DNA of 64,000 nucleotides from Dechloromonas sp. TW-R-39-2 (GCF_016864195.1 NZ_CP045202.1:2387001-2451000); one strand, 5' to 3'. Counted from the stretch's first letter, positions 9,193 through 19,051 are shown. Numbers and translations are program-made. The notes: generated by a model not told the origin, from the letters alone.

Positions 9193-9303
9193 TTGTCTCT
9201 CCGTATGAAGTGCGGTGTTGGATCACCATGAGCCTAATAACGACACAGTTTCGATTCGGTTGACACGAAAGTGACAGACATTTGAATGCGATAATCACGC
9301 CCC

Positions 9304-10149
9304 ATGAAAAAGCAAAACACCCCTGCCGAAATTCCTGAAATTCGTCCCGGCCAGTCGATTGAACTGCTCAAGGAACTGCACATCCTGACGCGTGACGGCA
9401 AGCTCAACCAGGACACCCGCCGCAAATTGAAGCAGGTCTATCACCTTTACCAGTTCATCGAGCCACTGCTGGCCGATGCCCGAAGCCTGGCCGACCATGG
9501 CGCCGGCAAATCCTACCTCGGGTTCATTCTTTACGATCTGTTCTTCAAGGATCGTCAGGCGGAAGAAAAACGCGGCCACATTTATGGCATCGAAACGCGC
9601 AAGGAACTGGTCGACAAATCGCGCGAACTGGCTGCCCGGCTCGGCTTCGAGGGAATGAGCTTTCTCGACATCACGGTCGAAGAATCGACCCATTCGAACC
9701 AGCTACCCGAGCAGATCGATGTCGTCACCGCACTGCACGCCTGCAATACGGCGACCGACGACGCCATCCGCTTCGCACTGACCAAGCAGGCCCGGCATAT
9801 CGTGCTGGTGCCTTGCTGCCAGGCCGAGGTCGCTGCAACCATGCGCGCCCGGAAAAACGAATCTCTCGCTGCGACATCGCTGTCCGAATTGTGGCGCCAC
9901 CCGATCCACACCCGCGAACTGGGCAGCCACCTGACCAATGTGTTGCGTTGCCTGCTGCTTGAATCGCACGGCTATCAGGTCACCGTCACCGAACTGGTCG
10001 GCTGGGAGCATTCAATGAAAAACGAATTGATCATCGCTTCGAAATCGACAGCCAATGGCGGTCGACCGCGAAAGAATGCGCACGAACGGGCCGAGGCCAT
10101 CCTGCGTGAATTCAACATAGAAGAACTTGCCCCGCGTTTTGCGTACTAA
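9304..10149 (+). CDS. SAM-dependent methyltransferase (Methyltransf_32 type)
   Basis: 281 aa. The SAM-binding glycine motif is DHGAGKSYLGFILYDLF (about residue 64), motif II ends IYGIETRKELVDKS, and the acidic/Ala-rich segment VVTALHACNTATDDAIRFAL is the hallmark of the Methyltransf_32 family. LVPCCQAEV and TELVGWEHSMKNELIIAS follow. Family members act on RNA or protein in few well-studied cases, so the substrate is unknown. It is followed six bases later by rlhA, an rRNA modification gene, and probably shares its transcript; that hints at, but does not show, an RNA substrate. Confidence 0.8.
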   Translation: MKKQNTPAEIPEIRPGQSIELLKELHILTRDGKLNQDTRRKLKQVYHLYQFIEPLLADARSLADHGAGKSYLGFILYDLFFKDRQAEEKRGHIYGIETRKELVDKSRELAARLGFEGMSFLDITVEESTHSNQLPEQIDVVTALHACNTATDDAIRFALTKQARHIVLVPCCQAEVAATMRARKNESLAATSLSELWRHPIHTRELGSHLTNVLRCLLLESHGYQVTVTELVGWEHSMKNELIIASKSTANGGRPRKNAHERAEAILREFNIEELAPRFAY

Positions 10150-10155
10150 GCCCAG

Positions 10156-12033
10156 ATGACCAGAATCCATCACCCGCTCGAACTCCTCGCCCCGGCCAAG
10201 AATGCCGATTTCGGCATCGAAGCCATCAAGCACGGCGCCGATGCCGTATATATCGGTGGCCCCTCCTTCGGGGCTCGCTACGGGGCCGGCAACAGCGTCG
10301 AAGACATCGCCCGCCTGGCCGCCTTTGCCCACCGCTATCACGCCAAGGTTTTCGTCGCACTCAACACCATCCTGCGCGACGACGAACTGGAAGACAGCCG
10401 GCAACTTGCCTGGCAACTTTACGATGCCGGCGCCGATGCGCTGATCATCCAGGACATGGGCCTGCTTGAAATCGACATGCCGCCGATCCAGTTGCATGCC
10501 AGCACGCAGACCGACAATCGCAACCCAGACAAGGTCAAATTCCTTGAAGATGCAGGCTTCTCGCAGGTCGTTCTGGCCCGCGAGTTAAGCTTAAACGAAA
10601 TTATCAAGATATCGTCGCAAAGCTCTGTTGCGTTGGAGTATTTTGTCCACGGTGCACTCTGTGTCGCGTACAGCGGCCAGTGCTTCATCAGCCATGCCCA
10701 CACCGGTCGCAGCGCCAATCGCGGCGAGTGTTCGCAAGCCTGCCGCCTGCCCTACACACTGATCGACGACAAGGGCAAGACGATCACCGAGAACCAGCAC
10801 CTGCTGTCGATGAAGGACAACAACCAGAGCGAAAACATCCTCGCTCTGGCCAAGGCCGGCGTCAGTTCGTTCAAGATCGAGGGCCGCCTGAAGGACCTCA
10901 GCTACGTCAAGAACATCACCGCGCATTACCGCACGCTGCTCGATGAAGTCATCGCCAGCAACCCTGAATTTAGCCGCGCCTCTTCCGGCCGCAGCACCTA
11001 CACCTTCGAGCCGCAGCCGGACAAAACCTACAACCGGGGCTATACCGATTACTTTGCCAATGACCGCCAGGACGATATCGGCGCGTTCGACTCGCCGAGT
11101 TTTGTTGGCGAACCGATTGGCGAGGTCGCCGAAATCGGCGATGGCTATTTCACGGTCAACAGCGCAATCGACTTCAACAATGGCGACGGCGTCTGTTTTT
11201 ATGACGGCCACGGCGAAGTCGTCGGCATGCGCATCAACCGGGCTGACGGCAAGACGCTTTTCCCGGTCGAAATCCCGGCCGAGCTGACCGAAGGGGCAAC
11301 GCTGTTCCGCAACCGCGACCAGGAGTTCGAACGCTCGCTGGAGAAGGAATCGGCCGAACGCCGTATTTCGATCCAGCCGGTGTTCAGCGAAACCGCCGAC
11401 GGCTTTGCGCTGACCCTGACCGACGAAGACCAGATCAGCGTCACGGTCGACCTGCCCGACAGCAAGGAAATGGCCAAGAACGCCGAGCGGGCACTGAGCG
11501 GCCTGAGCGAACAACTCGGCAAGTTCGGCAACACGATGTTCGCCGCGCAGCCCGTCGAACTGAAGCTGTCACAAGCCTTTTTCCTGCCGACCAGTGCCAT
11601 CAATGCGCTGCGCCGCGAAGCGACCGAAAAGCTCGAAACAGCACGCCTGGCCGCCCACGCCCGGCCGCCACGCGCCACGCCAGCCGCGCAGCCAACGCCC
11701 TACCCGCAGGAAGAACTGACTTATCTCGGCAACGTCTTCAACGCCAAGGCCCGCCAGTTCTACGAAAAGCACGGCGTCAAACTGATCGCCGAGGCTTATG
11801 AAGCGAATCAGGAAAAAGGCATGGTTTCGTTGATGATCACCCGCCATTGCCTGCGCTACAGCTTCAACCTCTGCCCCAAGGAAGTGAAGCACCTGAAGTC
11901 GGACCCGATGACCCTGGTCAACGGCAATGAAAAACTGATTCTCAAGTTCGACTGCAAGGCCTGCGAAATGCACGTCATCGGCAAAATGAAAAAAGGCGTC
12001 AAACTCAACCTCGGCAGCATTCGTCCAGCGTGA
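10156..12033 (+). CDS. rlhA: U32-family RNA hydroxylase RlhA-like
   Basis: 625 aa, close to E. coli RlhA (YdcP), which makes 5-hydroxycytidine at 23S rRNA C2501. The shorter paralogue TrhP (YegQ) is about 450 aa, so length favours RlhA. The N-terminal U32 TIM-barrel region shows ELLAPAKNADFGIEAIKHGAD, VFVALNTIL and QLHASTQTDN. The conserved Cys cluster follows: ALCVAYSGQCFISH, RGECSQACRLPY, and GVSSFKIEGRLKD. The C-terminal module carries more Cys (ITRHCLRYSFNLCPKE, FDCKACEMHV), fitting an iron-sulfur protein. It lies between a methyltransferase and a zinc-ribbon gene. Old annotations call U32 proteins proteases; RNA modification is the better supported role. Confidence 0.88.
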   Translation: MTRIHHPLELLAPAKNADFGIEAIKHGADAVYIGGPSFGARYGAGNSVEDIARLAAFAHRYHAKVFVALNTILRDDELEDSRQLAWQLYDAGADALIIQDMGLLEIDMPPIQLHASTQTDNRNPDKVKFLEDAGFSQVVLARELSLNEIIKISSQSSVALEYFVHGALCVAYSGQCFISHAHTGRSANRGECSQACRLPYTLIDDKGKTITENQHLLSMKDNNQSENILALAKAGVSSFKIEGRLKDLSYVKNITAHYRTLLDEVIASNPEFSRASSGRSTYTFEPQPDKTYNRGYTDYFANDRQDDIGAFDSPSFVGEPIGEVAEIGDGYFTVNSAIDFNNGDGVCFYDGHGEVVGMRINRADGKTLFPVEIPAELTEGATLFRNRDQEFERSLEKESAERRISIQPVFSETADGFALTLTDEDQISVTVDLPDSKEMAKNAERALSGLSEQLGKFGNTMFAAQPVELKLSQAFFLPTSAINALRREATEKLETARLAAHARPPRATPAAQPTPYPQEELTYLGNVFNAKARQFYEKHGVKLIAEAYEANQEKGMVSLMITRHCLRYSFNLCPKEVKHLKSDPMTLVNGNEKLILKFDCKACEMHVIGKMKKGVKLNLGSIRPA

Positions 12034-12737
12034 GTTCGACAAGCTGCCCTTCCTGCCGGCAACCGATGGTGCAGCAAGGTTTCGCACGTCAGTTACATGG
12101 CGAAATCGAACTCGACCTGTGCTTCTCCTGCCAGGGTATCTGGTTCGACGATTTCGAGAGCGCACAACTGACACCGGGCGCGATCATCGAGCTTTTCCGG
12201 CTGATCCATCAGCACCGCGATGATCAACGCCTGCCGCTGCGCGACAGCCTCAACTGCCCGCGCTGCGATGACCGTTTGATACACAGTCTGGACATCGTCC
12301 GCAGCGGACGTTTCAACTATCACCGCTGCCTGCAAAAGCACGGACGTTTTACAAGTTTTGCCCAGTTCATGATCGAAAAGGGCTTTGTCAGGCAGTTGAC
12401 CGTGACAGAGATCGATCAACTCAAGGCAAGAATCGGCAGCGTCCGGTGCACCGGTTGCGGCGCACCCGTCGATATCAGGCACGACTATGCCTGCACGCAT
12501 TGCCGCTCACCGATCGCCATTCTCGACCCGGAGGCTGTCGAGCAGGCGCTGGCCACTTACCAGCAGGCCGAGATCAAGCGCACGACACGCGACCCCGCCT
12601 TGCTGGCCGATGCCATTCTGGGCACCGAAAGAGAACGCTCGCGCCGGCAACGTGAAAACGCTAGCACTCTGGATCAACTGGAAATCGGCGACCTGATCAT
12701 TTCCGGTGTAGAACTCGCCTGGAAAATTTTCCACTGA
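12030..12737 (+). CDS. Zinc-ribbon protein (zf-TFIIB type), unknown role
   Basis: 235 aa with three Cys-pair modules: CPSCRQPM...CFSCQGIWFD at the N-terminus (the zf-TFIIB pattern CPxC...CxxCxGxWxD), CPRCDDRL...HRCLQKHGRF in the middle, and CTGCGAPV...CTHCRSPI towards the end. These would each bind one zinc. No signal peptide or membrane helix is evident. The start is GTG 12030, which overlaps the rlhA stop (GTGA), so it is translationally coupled to rlhA. The family occurs widely without a known function; coupling suggests a link to ribosomal RNA maturation. Confidence 0.78.
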   Translation: MSSTSCPSCRQPMVQQGFARQLHGEIELDLCFSCQGIWFDDFESAQLTPGAIIELFRLIHQHRDDQRLPLRDSLNCPRCDDRLIHSLDIVRSGRFNYHRCLQKHGRFTSFAQFMIEKGFVRQLTVTEIDQLKARIGSVRCTGCGAPVDIRHDYACTHCRSPIAILDPEAVEQALATYQQAEIKRTTRDPALLADAILGTERERSRRQRENASTLDQLEIGDLIISGVELAWKIFH

Positions 12738-12784
12738 GCCAGCGCCCCCGTTTGACAGCCAGATCCAGTTTGATTACAGTCGAT

Positions 12785-12895
12785 TCACCCAAGGGGGAGT
12801 AGCTCCTAACCGACTTGTCGTCATCACGAAGGCCCAAACCTTCCGGCAACCGGGCAGCAAATCAGCGCTGTGAGCAAGACCTTTGCCGCAATGGC
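12785..12895 (+). promoter_or_regulatory. yybP-ykoY manganese riboswitch
   Basis: The two conserved blocks of the yybP-ykoY aptamer are present in order: AAGGGGGAGTAGCT (12791-12804) and GAGCAAGACCTTTGCC (12872-12887). The AAGG/CCTT ends pair to close the junction. The element lies directly upstream of a TerC/Alx family gene, the classic partner. Downstream, GGCGAGG (12893-12899) can pair with CCTCGCC (12922-12928), and CGGC/GCCG followed by TTTGCTTTT (12934-12954) could act as a terminator, so an expression platform is plausible. In E. coli the same element binds Mn2+ and raises alx and mntP expression. Confidence 0.87.
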
Positions 12896-12978
12896 GAGGC
12901 ACCTTTTGGCATTCCACGGCCCCTCGCCCAACCCGGCTCGGGCCGTTTGCTTTTCTGGAATGCACGAAAGGAAGGATC

Positions 12979-13935
12979 ATGGAAACCGTAGGCAATCTTG
13001 GCTTGTGGGCCGGATTTTCAGCCATCGTCGCAATCATGCTGGCCATTGACCTGCTGGTGGTCGGCGGCGGCAAGGAACACCGCGTCAGTTTCAAGGAGGC
13101 AAGCGTCTGGTCGCTGATCTGGATCAGTCTCAGCCTGGCCTTTGCCGGCGGACTCTGGTGGCATCTCGACGGCAGCGTCGGACGCGAAATCGCCAATACC
13201 AAGGCACTCGAATTCATCACCGGTTACCTGATCGAAAAAGCCCTGGCCGGCGATAACGTTTTCATCTGGATGATGCTCTTCAGCTTCTTTGCCATTCCGG
13301 CTGAACTGCAAAAACGGGTGCTGCTTTATGGCGTGCTCGGCGCCATCGTCATGCGCAGTGTGATGATCTTTGCAGGGGCCTGGCTGATTACCCAGTTCCA
13401 CTGGATTCTGTATGTTTTCGGCGCTTTTTTGCTGGTCACCGGCGTCAAGATGTACTGGTTTGCCGACGAAAAACCTGATTTGGAAAACAATCGCCTGATT
13501 CGCTGGATACGCCGGCACATGAACATCACGACCGAATTTCACGGTCAACACTTCTTTGTGGTCAAAAACGGCCTGCGCTACGCCACGCCGCTTTTTCTGG
13601 CCCTCGTCCTGGTGGAAATATCGGACCTGATTTTCGCGGTCGACTCGATTCCGGCCATTTTCGCCATCACCACCGATCCGTTCATCGTGCTGACCTCGAA
13701 CATCTTCGCCATTCTCGGCCTGCGGGCAATGTACTTTTTACTGGCCGGCGTGGCCGACCGCTTCTCGCTGCTCAAATACGGCCTGGCCATCGTGCTGATG
13801 TTCATCGGCATCAAGATGCTGCTGATCGATCTCTACAAGATTCCGGTCGGTTTCTCCCTGGCCGTCATCGCCGTGATTATTGGCGCATCGGTCTGGGCCT
13901 CGCTGCGCAAGGAGGCACGCGAAAATCAGGCGTAA
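12979..13935 (+). CDS. alx: TerC/Alx family integral membrane metal exporter
   Basis: 318 aa inner-membrane protein with about eight or nine hydrophobic helices. The hallmark acidic motifs are [16 protein letters not shown] and [23 protein letters not shown], with conserved Asp residues inside membrane helices that are thought to bind the cation. Family members (Alx, TerC, YkoY) export Mn2+ or handle metals at the membrane. ATG 12979 has AAAGGAAGG just upstream. The Mn2+ riboswitch in the leader strongly supports manganese as the ligand. Followed by a terminator shared with yaeQ. Confidence 0.88.
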   Translation: METVGNLGLWAGFSAIVAIMLAIDLLVVGGGKEHRVSFKEASVWSLIWISLSLAFAGGLWWHLDGSVGREIANTKALEFITGYLIEKALAGDNVFIWMMLFSFFAIPAELQKRVLLYGVLGAIVMRSVMIFAGAWLITQFHWILYVFGAFLLVTGVKMYWFADEKPDLENNRLIRWIRRHMNITTEFHGQHFFVVKNGLRYATPLFLALVLVEISDLIFAVDSIPAIFAITTDPFIVLTSNIFAILGLRAMYFLLAGVADRFSLLKYGLAIVLMFIGIKMLLIDLYKIPVGFSLAVIAVIIGASVWASLRKEARENQA

Positions 13936-13940
13936 AAAAA

Positions 13941-13965
13941 GCGAGCCGCCATGGCTCGCTTCTTT
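13941..13965. terminator. Bidirectional terminator between alx and yaeQ
   Basis: 7-bp stem GCGAGCC/GGCTCGC (13941-13947 with 13953-13959), loop GCCAT. A-run before and TTCTTT after make it usable from both sides; the minus reading has the stronger T-run (seven T). Confidence 0.85.
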
Positions 13966-13972
13966 GGCTGCG

Positions 13973-14524
13973 TTACTGATCGGGTCCGAAGAGCAAACGC
14001 GGCTTGAGTTCGACCTGGCTGCTGTCATTACCCAGCCAGATCACCCCGTCCTGAATGGTGCATTGCAGGCGCATGTTGCGTGCCGCTAGCCCGGCCAGGG
14101 CCTGGGACTCGTCGGGCGCCAGAGCATAGACCCGCAGATTCTTCTGCCCGGCCAGCTTGCTGGCCGAAGCCTGCCACCAGAGATCCAGCGTCCGCGCGCC
14201 ATAAGCCAGCACGACCGTTTCCCCGGAACGACTGCAGGCGCGGCGGATATTGCGTTCATCAGGCAGCCCGACGTCGATCCAGCGTTCGATGAACCCGGTC
14301 AGGTCGGTATCGGCCAGATCCGCCTCATCTTCACTGCTCGACAACCCCCGGCCAAATGCCAGCGTTTCAGAGGCAAACATGGCGAAGGCCAGCAGGCGGA
14401 TCATCATCCGCTGATCGGTTTCCGAAGGATGCCGGGCAATAGTCAGCGAATAATCACCAAAATGAGAGCGATCAAGATCGGCAAGCTGAAGTTCTGCCTT
14501 GAAGATGGTCGATTTGAGCGCCAT
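13973..14524 (-). CDS. yaeQ: YaeQ family protein
   Basis: 183 aa, matching the YaeQ family end to end: MALKSTIFKAELQLADLDR, YSLTIARHPSETDQRMMIRLLAF, DLTGFIERWIDVGLPDERNIRRACSR split by short variable stretches, and LQCTIQDGVIWLGN. The family has a PD-(D/E)XK nuclease-like fold without a settled function; early work on a homologue linked it to suppression of an rfaH defect. Cytosolic, single gene, with a terminator at 13941-13965 downstream. Confidence 0.92.
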   Translation of the reverse strand: MALKSTIFKAELQLADLDRSHFGDYSLTIARHPSETDQRMMIRLLAFAMFASETLAFGRGLSSSEDEADLADTDLTGFIERWIDVGLPDERNIRRACSRSGETVVLAYGARTLDLWWQASASKLAGQKNLRVYALAPDESQALAGLAARNMRLQCTIQDGVIWLGNDSSQVELKPRLLFGPDQ

Positions 14525-14629
14525 GACTGCCCCGAAAAAAGCAGCGATTATCCCATGCCGGAGAGCGCATTCCGTGCGCCGGGCTGCAGGCCATCTATAA
14601 TCGGTTCATTAAATACTGGAATAAAATCC

Positions 14630-15073
14630 ATGCCACGACTGATTCTTGCCTCCTTTCTGGCCTTTGCCACTACATTTGCCCAGGCCGAAGTGATCGACAT
14701 CGACAATGCGGAGCTCGACAAACTGGTCAAGCGCGGCGTTCCGGTCATTGACATCCGCACGCTGCCGGAATGGGAAGAAACCGGCATCATCAGCGGCAGC
14801 CGGCTGATCACCTTCTTCGACGAACGCGGCCGCTCCGATCCGGCAGCCTGGCTGGAGAAAATCAAGCCGGTCGCCAAACCCAATGAGCCGGTGATCGTCA
14901 TCTGCCGCTCGGGCAACCGGACCAAGCCGGTCAGCCAGTTTCTTTCGCAGCAAGCCGGTTACACCCAAGTGTACAACGTCAAAAACGGCATCAAGGGCTG
15001 GAGCAAGGAAAACGGCCCGCTGACCCCGGCCACCCAGAGCATTGCTGCCTGCCGCGCTGCCAAATCTTGTTGA
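14630..15073 (+). CDS. Exported rhodanese-like protein
   Basis: 147 aa with a signal peptide (hydrophobic LILASFLAFATTFAQA, predicted cleavage near residue 19) and one rhodanese domain. The active-site Cys92 sits in VIVICRSGNRT, so it can accept a sulfane sulfur; PVIDIRTLPEWEETG and VYNVKNGIKGW are also family motifs. It should act in the periplasm. ATG 14630 is chosen since the hydrophobic signal starts there; a TATAAT-like box lies at 14596-14601. The tail carries two further Cys (CRAAKSC). The small Cys-rich gene that follows overlaps its stop. Confidence 0.87.
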   Translation: MPRLILASFLAFATTFAQAEVIDIDNAELDKLVKRGVPVIDIRTLPEWEETGIISGSRLITFFDERGRSDPAAWLEKIKPVAKPNEPVIVICRSGNRTKPVSQFLSQQAGYTQVYNVKNGIKGWSKENGPLTPATQSIAACRAAKSC

Positions 15074-15297
15074 TTCAAGCCGTCGACCGCAAACGTTGCG
15101 CCAGTTGCGAACGCTGGCAGGGGCCGCGCCAACCCGGCGCGACCAACGCCAGCGTACTGATCGAATCGGAAACGGTAACCGGCCTGTGCCACGGCGGAGG
15201 CTGGGATGGCGATGAACGCCGGGCGCGTTCGGCGTGTGGTCACTGGCAACGCTGGCTAAAACTTCAAAACAGCCCGGAAATACCCGAAAATCCGTGA
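15067..15297 (+). CDS. Small Cys-rich protein of unknown function, 76 aa
   Basis: Not a family I can name. It has a zinc-finger-like spacing of cysteines: RCASCERWQGPRQPG near the N-terminus, then GLCHGGGWDG and RSACGHWQRW. The C-x2-C plus later Cys/His could bind one metal ion. The reading frame opens with TTG 15067, overlapping the rhodanese stop, which suggests coupling. The start is uncertain since no ATG is available upstream of the Cys region. The regular Cys/Trp/Gly pattern makes a real protein more likely than chance. Confidence 0.6.
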   Translation: MLIQAVDRKRCASCERWQGPRQPGATNASVLIESETVTGLCHGGGWDGDERRARSACGHWQRWLKLQNSPEIPENP

Positions 15298-15379
15298 TTT
15301 TTTGACACTGGACGGTGCGCCGTCAGCGTGAATCCGTTAACCTGCAAGCCTTAGAAAAATAGTGCTTTTGGAGAACACC

Positions 15380-16006
15380 ATGCCGGTGATTGAAGTCCGC
15401 CATCCCCTCGTCAAACATAAAGTCGGCCTGATGCGTGCGGCCGACATGAGTACCAAGAAATTCCGCGAACTGACGGCTGAGCTGGCCCGCCTGCTGACTT
15501 ACGAAGCTTGCCGGGATTTTGAACTCGAACGCTGCACGATCGACGGCTGGGCCGGCCCGGTTGAAATCGACCAGATCAAGGGCAAGAAAGTAACCGTCGT
15601 ACCTATCCTGCGCGCCGGTCTCGGCATGCTGGACGGCGTACTCGACCTGATTCCGAGCGCCAAAGTCAGCGTCGTCGGCATCGCCCGCAACGAAGAAACG
15701 CTGATGCCCGAGCCGTACTTCGAGCGCTTCGTCGGCCAGCTCGACGAGCGCATGGCCTTGATCATCGACCCGATGCTGGCGACCGGCGGTTCGCTGATCG
15801 CCACCATCGACATGCTCAAGCGCAACGGCTGCAAGCACGTCCGCGCCCTGGTACTGGTCGCCGCGCCGGAAGGCATTGCCGCGCTGCAGGCAGCTCATCC
15901 CGAAGTGGAAATCTACACTGCTGCGGTCGACAGCCATTTGAACGAACATGGCTACATCATTCCCGGTCTCGGCGATGCCGGCGACAAGATTTTTGGAACC
16001 AAGTAA
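15380..16006 (+). CDS. upp: Uracil phosphoribosyltransferase
   Basis: 208 aa. Converts uracil plus PRPP to UMP in pyrimidine salvage. Family landmarks: [12 protein letters not shown] at the N-terminus, [12 protein letters not shown], the PRPP-binding loop [12 protein letters not shown], and the C-terminal uracil-binding [21 protein letters not shown] 15380 has GGAG eight bases upstream; an earlier in-frame TTG at 15362 lies before that ribosome site. Only three bases separate its stop from uraA, forming the classic upp-uraA pair for uptake and capture of uracil. Confidence 0.97.
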   Translation: MPVIEVRHPLVKHKVGLMRAADMSTKKFRELTAELARLLTYEACRDFELERCTIDGWAGPVEIDQIKGKKVTVVPILRAGLGMLDGVLDLIPSAKVSVVGIARNEETLMPEPYFERFVGQLDERMALIIDPMLATGGSLIATIDMLKRNGCKHVRALVLVAAPEGIAALQAAHPEVEIYTAAVDSHLNEHGYIIPGLGDAGDKIFGTK

Positions 16007-16009
16007 GCC

Positions 16010-17248
16010 ATGAGCACCACCCACGAACCCACCTGGCGGACAGCTCTTTCCGGCGCACAAATCCTGTTCGTCGCTTTCGGCGCAACCGTCCTCGTCCCGC
16101 TACTGACCGGTCTCAACCCCAGCCTGGCCCTGCTTGGTGCCGGCGTTGGCACGCTGATTTTCCAGATCTGCACCAAACGCCAGGTGCCGATCTATCTCGG
16201 CTCAAGTTTCGCTTTCATCGCCCCGGTTGCCTACTCGGTGCAAACCTGGGGCATGCCGGCCACGCTCGGCGCGCTCGCCTCGGCCAGTTTTTTCTATTAC
16301 GTTGCAGCCGGGCTGGTCAAATGGCGCGGCGTCAATTTCATTCATCGCCTGCTGCCACCGGTCGTGATCGGCCCGGTCGTCATGGTGATCGGCCTCGGCT
16401 TGGCCCAGGTAGCGGTCAATATGGCAACCGGCAAGGCCGGCGACCAGCAGGTCGTCCCCTATGGCACGGCACTGTCGATTGCGGCCATTTCGCTGGCCGC
16501 AACGATGCTGACCGCCATCCGCGCCCGTGGCTTGCTCAAGCTGGTGCCGATCCTGATCGGCGTTGCCGTCGGCTACACCGTCTCGCTTTTTGCCGGAATT
16601 GTCGATTTCAGCAAGGTCGAACAAGCCGCATGGATCGCCATGCCGCAATTCGGCTCACCGGAGTTCAATCTGGCGGCCATTCTGTTCATGATTCCGGTCG
16701 CCATCGCCCCGATCGTCGAGCACGTCGGCGGCGTCCTGGCGATCGGTTCGGTGACCGGCAAGGATTTCACCGAATCGCCCGGCCTGCATCGCACGCTGCT
16801 CGGCGACGGACTGGCCGTCAATATCGTCGGCCTGTTCGGCGGCCCGCCGGTTACCACCTACGGCGAAGTGACAGGGGCCGTCATGCTGACCGGGAACTTT
16901 AATCCGGTGGTCATGACCTGGGCTGCCTGCTTCGCAATCATGATGGCCTTTGTCGGCAAATTTGGGGCCCTGCTCCAGACCATCCCGATGCCGGTCATGG
17001 GCGGCATCATGATGCTGCTCTTCGGCTCGATTGCCGGCATCGGCCTGAAGACCATCATGGATGCACGCGTCGATCTCTCCAGCCCGCGCAATTTGTGCAT
17101 CGTTTCCGTCACGCTGGTCACCGGCATTGGCGGTCTCGGCCTGAGTATCGGCAGTTTCTCGCTGCAAGGCATCAGCCTGTGCGGCGTCCTTGCGGTGGCA
17201 TTGAATCTGATTCTGCCTGCCAGCCAGTCGTCGCCGGAAGCTCGCTAA
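16010..17248 (+). CDS. uraA: Uracil permease UraA (NCS2 family)
   Basis: 412 aa inner-membrane nucleobase:proton symporter with 12-14 hydrophobic segments. NCS2 motifs seen: FGATVLVPLLTGLNPSLAL at the N-terminus, PVAIAPIVEHVGGVLAIG (the Glu that binds uracil is in this helix), GLHRTLLGDGLAVN and FGGPPVTTYGEV. It follows upp by three bases, supporting uracil as substrate. A strong hairpin (17257-17280) follows without a clear T-run. Confidence 0.95.
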   Translation: MSTTHEPTWRTALSGAQILFVAFGATVLVPLLTGLNPSLALLGAGVGTLIFQICTKRQVPIYLGSSFAFIAPVAYSVQTWGMPATLGALASASFFYYVAAGLVKWRGVNFIHRLLPPVVIGPVVMVIGLGLAQVAVNMATGKAGDQQVVPYGTALSIAAISLAATMLTAIRARGLLKLVPILIGVAVGYTVSLFAGIVDFSKVEQAAWIAMPQFGSPEFNLAAILFMIPVAIAPIVEHVGGVLAIGSVTGKDFTESPGLHRTLLGDGLAVNIVGLFGGPPVTTYGEVTGAVMLTGNFNPVVMTWAACFAIMMAFVGKFGALLQTIPMPVMGGIMMLLFGSIAGIGLKTIMDARVDLSSPRNLCIVSVTLVTGIGGLGLSIGSFSLQGISLCGVLAVALNLILPASQSSPEAR

Positions 17249-17256
17249 GCCTCCTC

Positions 17257-17280
17257 CGGGTGGGCTGTCCAGCCCACCCG
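17257..17280 (+). terminator. GC-rich hairpin after uraA
   Basis: Perfect 10-bp stem CGGGTGGGCT/AGCCCACCCG (17257-17266 with 17271-17280), loop GTCC. No T-run follows, so it may stop transcription weakly or protect the 3' end of the mRNA. Confidence 0.5.
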
Positions 17281-17413
17281 CTGTCCGCATCGGACAAGAT
17301 ATTCCTCTTGTGCCACACCGCCCTCATCCGGGTGTATGCTATTTATTAGCATTATCTGGTTTTGCACAGATGCGTACCAAAAAACAAAAACCGCTCAAAA
17401 ATAGGGGAAAAAA

Positions 17414-19051
17414 ATGCTGAGCAATCTCTCGCTACGCAGCCGTCTCATCCTGATCGTCATTGCTGCCGTGATCGGCATGGGGCTGATCGCCGTGCTGGGC
17501 GCAAACAGCGCTCGCCAGGCGCTACAGGAAGGACATCGCGAACAGGTTCGAACCGGCGTTCAGGGCATCCACAACATCGTCAGTTTTTTCCACGCTCAGG
17601 AAGTGGCCGGAAAAATGACCCGGGAAGAAGCACAAAAACTGGCCGCTTCGGCCATCCGTGAAGCACGCTACGGCGGCGCCGATGGCAAGACTGAATACTA
17701 TTATGCATGGACCCTCGAAGGGGTTGGCGTCGCTCACGTCAAACGTGAATTCGAAGGTCAGAACATGATGGAAAAATTGAAGGATGCCCAAGGGCGCCTG
17801 ACGCTTCGTGAAATCATGAACTCCGTTCAATCGAGCAATGAAGGGTTTGTCGAGACCACTTTCATGCGACCTGGCGGGACAACACAGTTCCCGAAACTGC
17901 TCTTCGTCATGAAATTCAGCCCATGGAACTGGGTTATCGGCACCGGCATCTATCTTGATTCGGAAGAACAGTTATTCCGCGACCGTCTGATTTCAGAGCT
18001 ATCGATAGCGTTGATCCCGATTCTGGTCATTGGCCTGCTCAGCCTTGTCGTTTCACGCAGCGTCCTCGGCCAGATCGGTGGCGAGCCGGCCAAGGCAGCC
18101 GAAGTCATGAAAAAAATTGCCGACGGCGACCTGACTACCTCGGTCGGCAATGCCCCTCGAGGCAGCTTGCTGTTCATGCTTGGCACCATGACCGCTTCCC
18201 TGCGCGAGATTCTTGATCAGGTCAGGCGCGATGCACGCAATGTAGTAACCAACTCCGAACAAATCAGCCAGGCCTCACGCGAAGTGGCCATGGCTGCGCA
18301 CCAACAGGCCGATGCAACGTCTTCAATGGCAGCAGCCATCGAGCAATTGACGGTCAGTTCGAACCATATTTCCGATAACGCGACCGATACCGAGCAGCTT
18401 TCCCACACGGCAGTCCAACTGGCCAACCAGGGAACCGAACGGGTCAACCAGGCCACCCAGGCAATCCAGCAAATTGCCCGGACCGTCTCGGGTGCCTCTG
18501 AAAACATCAAGGTACTGCACGACCGCGCCAACCAGATTTCAAGCATCGCCTCGGTCATCAAGGATATTGCCGGACAAACCAATCTGCTGGCACTCAACGC
18601 CGCGATCGAGGCGGCCCGGGCCGGCGAACAAGGCCGTGGTTTTGCGGTGGTGGCCGATGAAGTGCGCAAACTGGCTGAGCGGACATCAAGCGCAACAACT
18701 GAAATCGAGCAAATGATTGCCGGAATTCAGCATGAAACCGAAGGTGCTGTCCGCACCATGGATGCCGCCCTGCCAGAAGTCGAGCGGGGCGCAGAACTGG
18801 CCGCTTCGGCTGCTGACTCGCTGACCAGCATCGAAAGCGGAGCACACCAGACACTTGACCGGATCCGTGAAGTCGCAGGCTCGACGCGCGAACAGAGTGC
18901 GACCTCGACATCGATTGCCCAACGCGTCGAGGAAATTGCCAACATGGTTGAGCAAACCAGCCACAGCATGTCCGGCATGAGCCAGTCGGCCAGCAGTCTT
19001 GAAGCGGTTGCCGTGAATCTCGAACAGATCGTCGGACGTTTCCGCACCTGA
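17414..19051 (+). CDS. Methyl-accepting chemotaxis protein with Cache sensor
   Basis: 545 aa chemoreceptor. A transmembrane helix at about 10-30, a periplasmic single-Cache domain ([41 protein letters not shown] is its closing strand pattern), a second helix at about 197-213, a HAMP region ([20 protein letters not shown]) and a long signalling coiled coil. The hairpin tip that contacts CheA/CheW has [20 protein letters not shown] and [16 protein letters not shown]. Candidate methylation Glu/Gln pairs lie on both arms. The ribosome site is AGGGGA before the ATG. The ligand is unknown; this Cache type often senses small carboxylates. No other che genes are near. Confidence 0.93.
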   Translation: MLSNLSLRSRLILIVIAAVIGMGLIAVLGANSARQALQEGHREQVRTGVQGIHNIVSFFHAQEVAGKMTREEAQKLAASAIREARYGGADGKTEYYYAWTLEGVGVAHVKREFEGQNMMEKLKDAQGRLTLREIMNSVQSSNEGFVETTFMRPGGTTQFPKLLFVMKFSPWNWVIGTGIYLDSEEQLFRDRLISELSIALIPILVIGLLSLVVSRSVLGQIGGEPAKAAEVMKKIADGDLTTSVGNAPRGSLLFMLGTMTASLREILDQVRRDARNVVTNSEQISQASREVAMAAHQQADATSSMAAAIEQLTVSSNHISDNATDTEQLSHTAVQLANQGTERVNQATQAIQQIARTVSGASENIKVLHDRANQISSIASVIKDIAGQTNLLALNAAIEAARAGEQGRGFAVVADEVRKLAERTSSATTEIEQMIAGIQHETEGAVRTMDAALPEVERGAELAASAADSLTSIESGAHQTLDRIREVAGSTREQSATSTSIAQRVEEIANMVEQTSHSMSGMSQSASSLEAVAVNLEQIVGRFRT

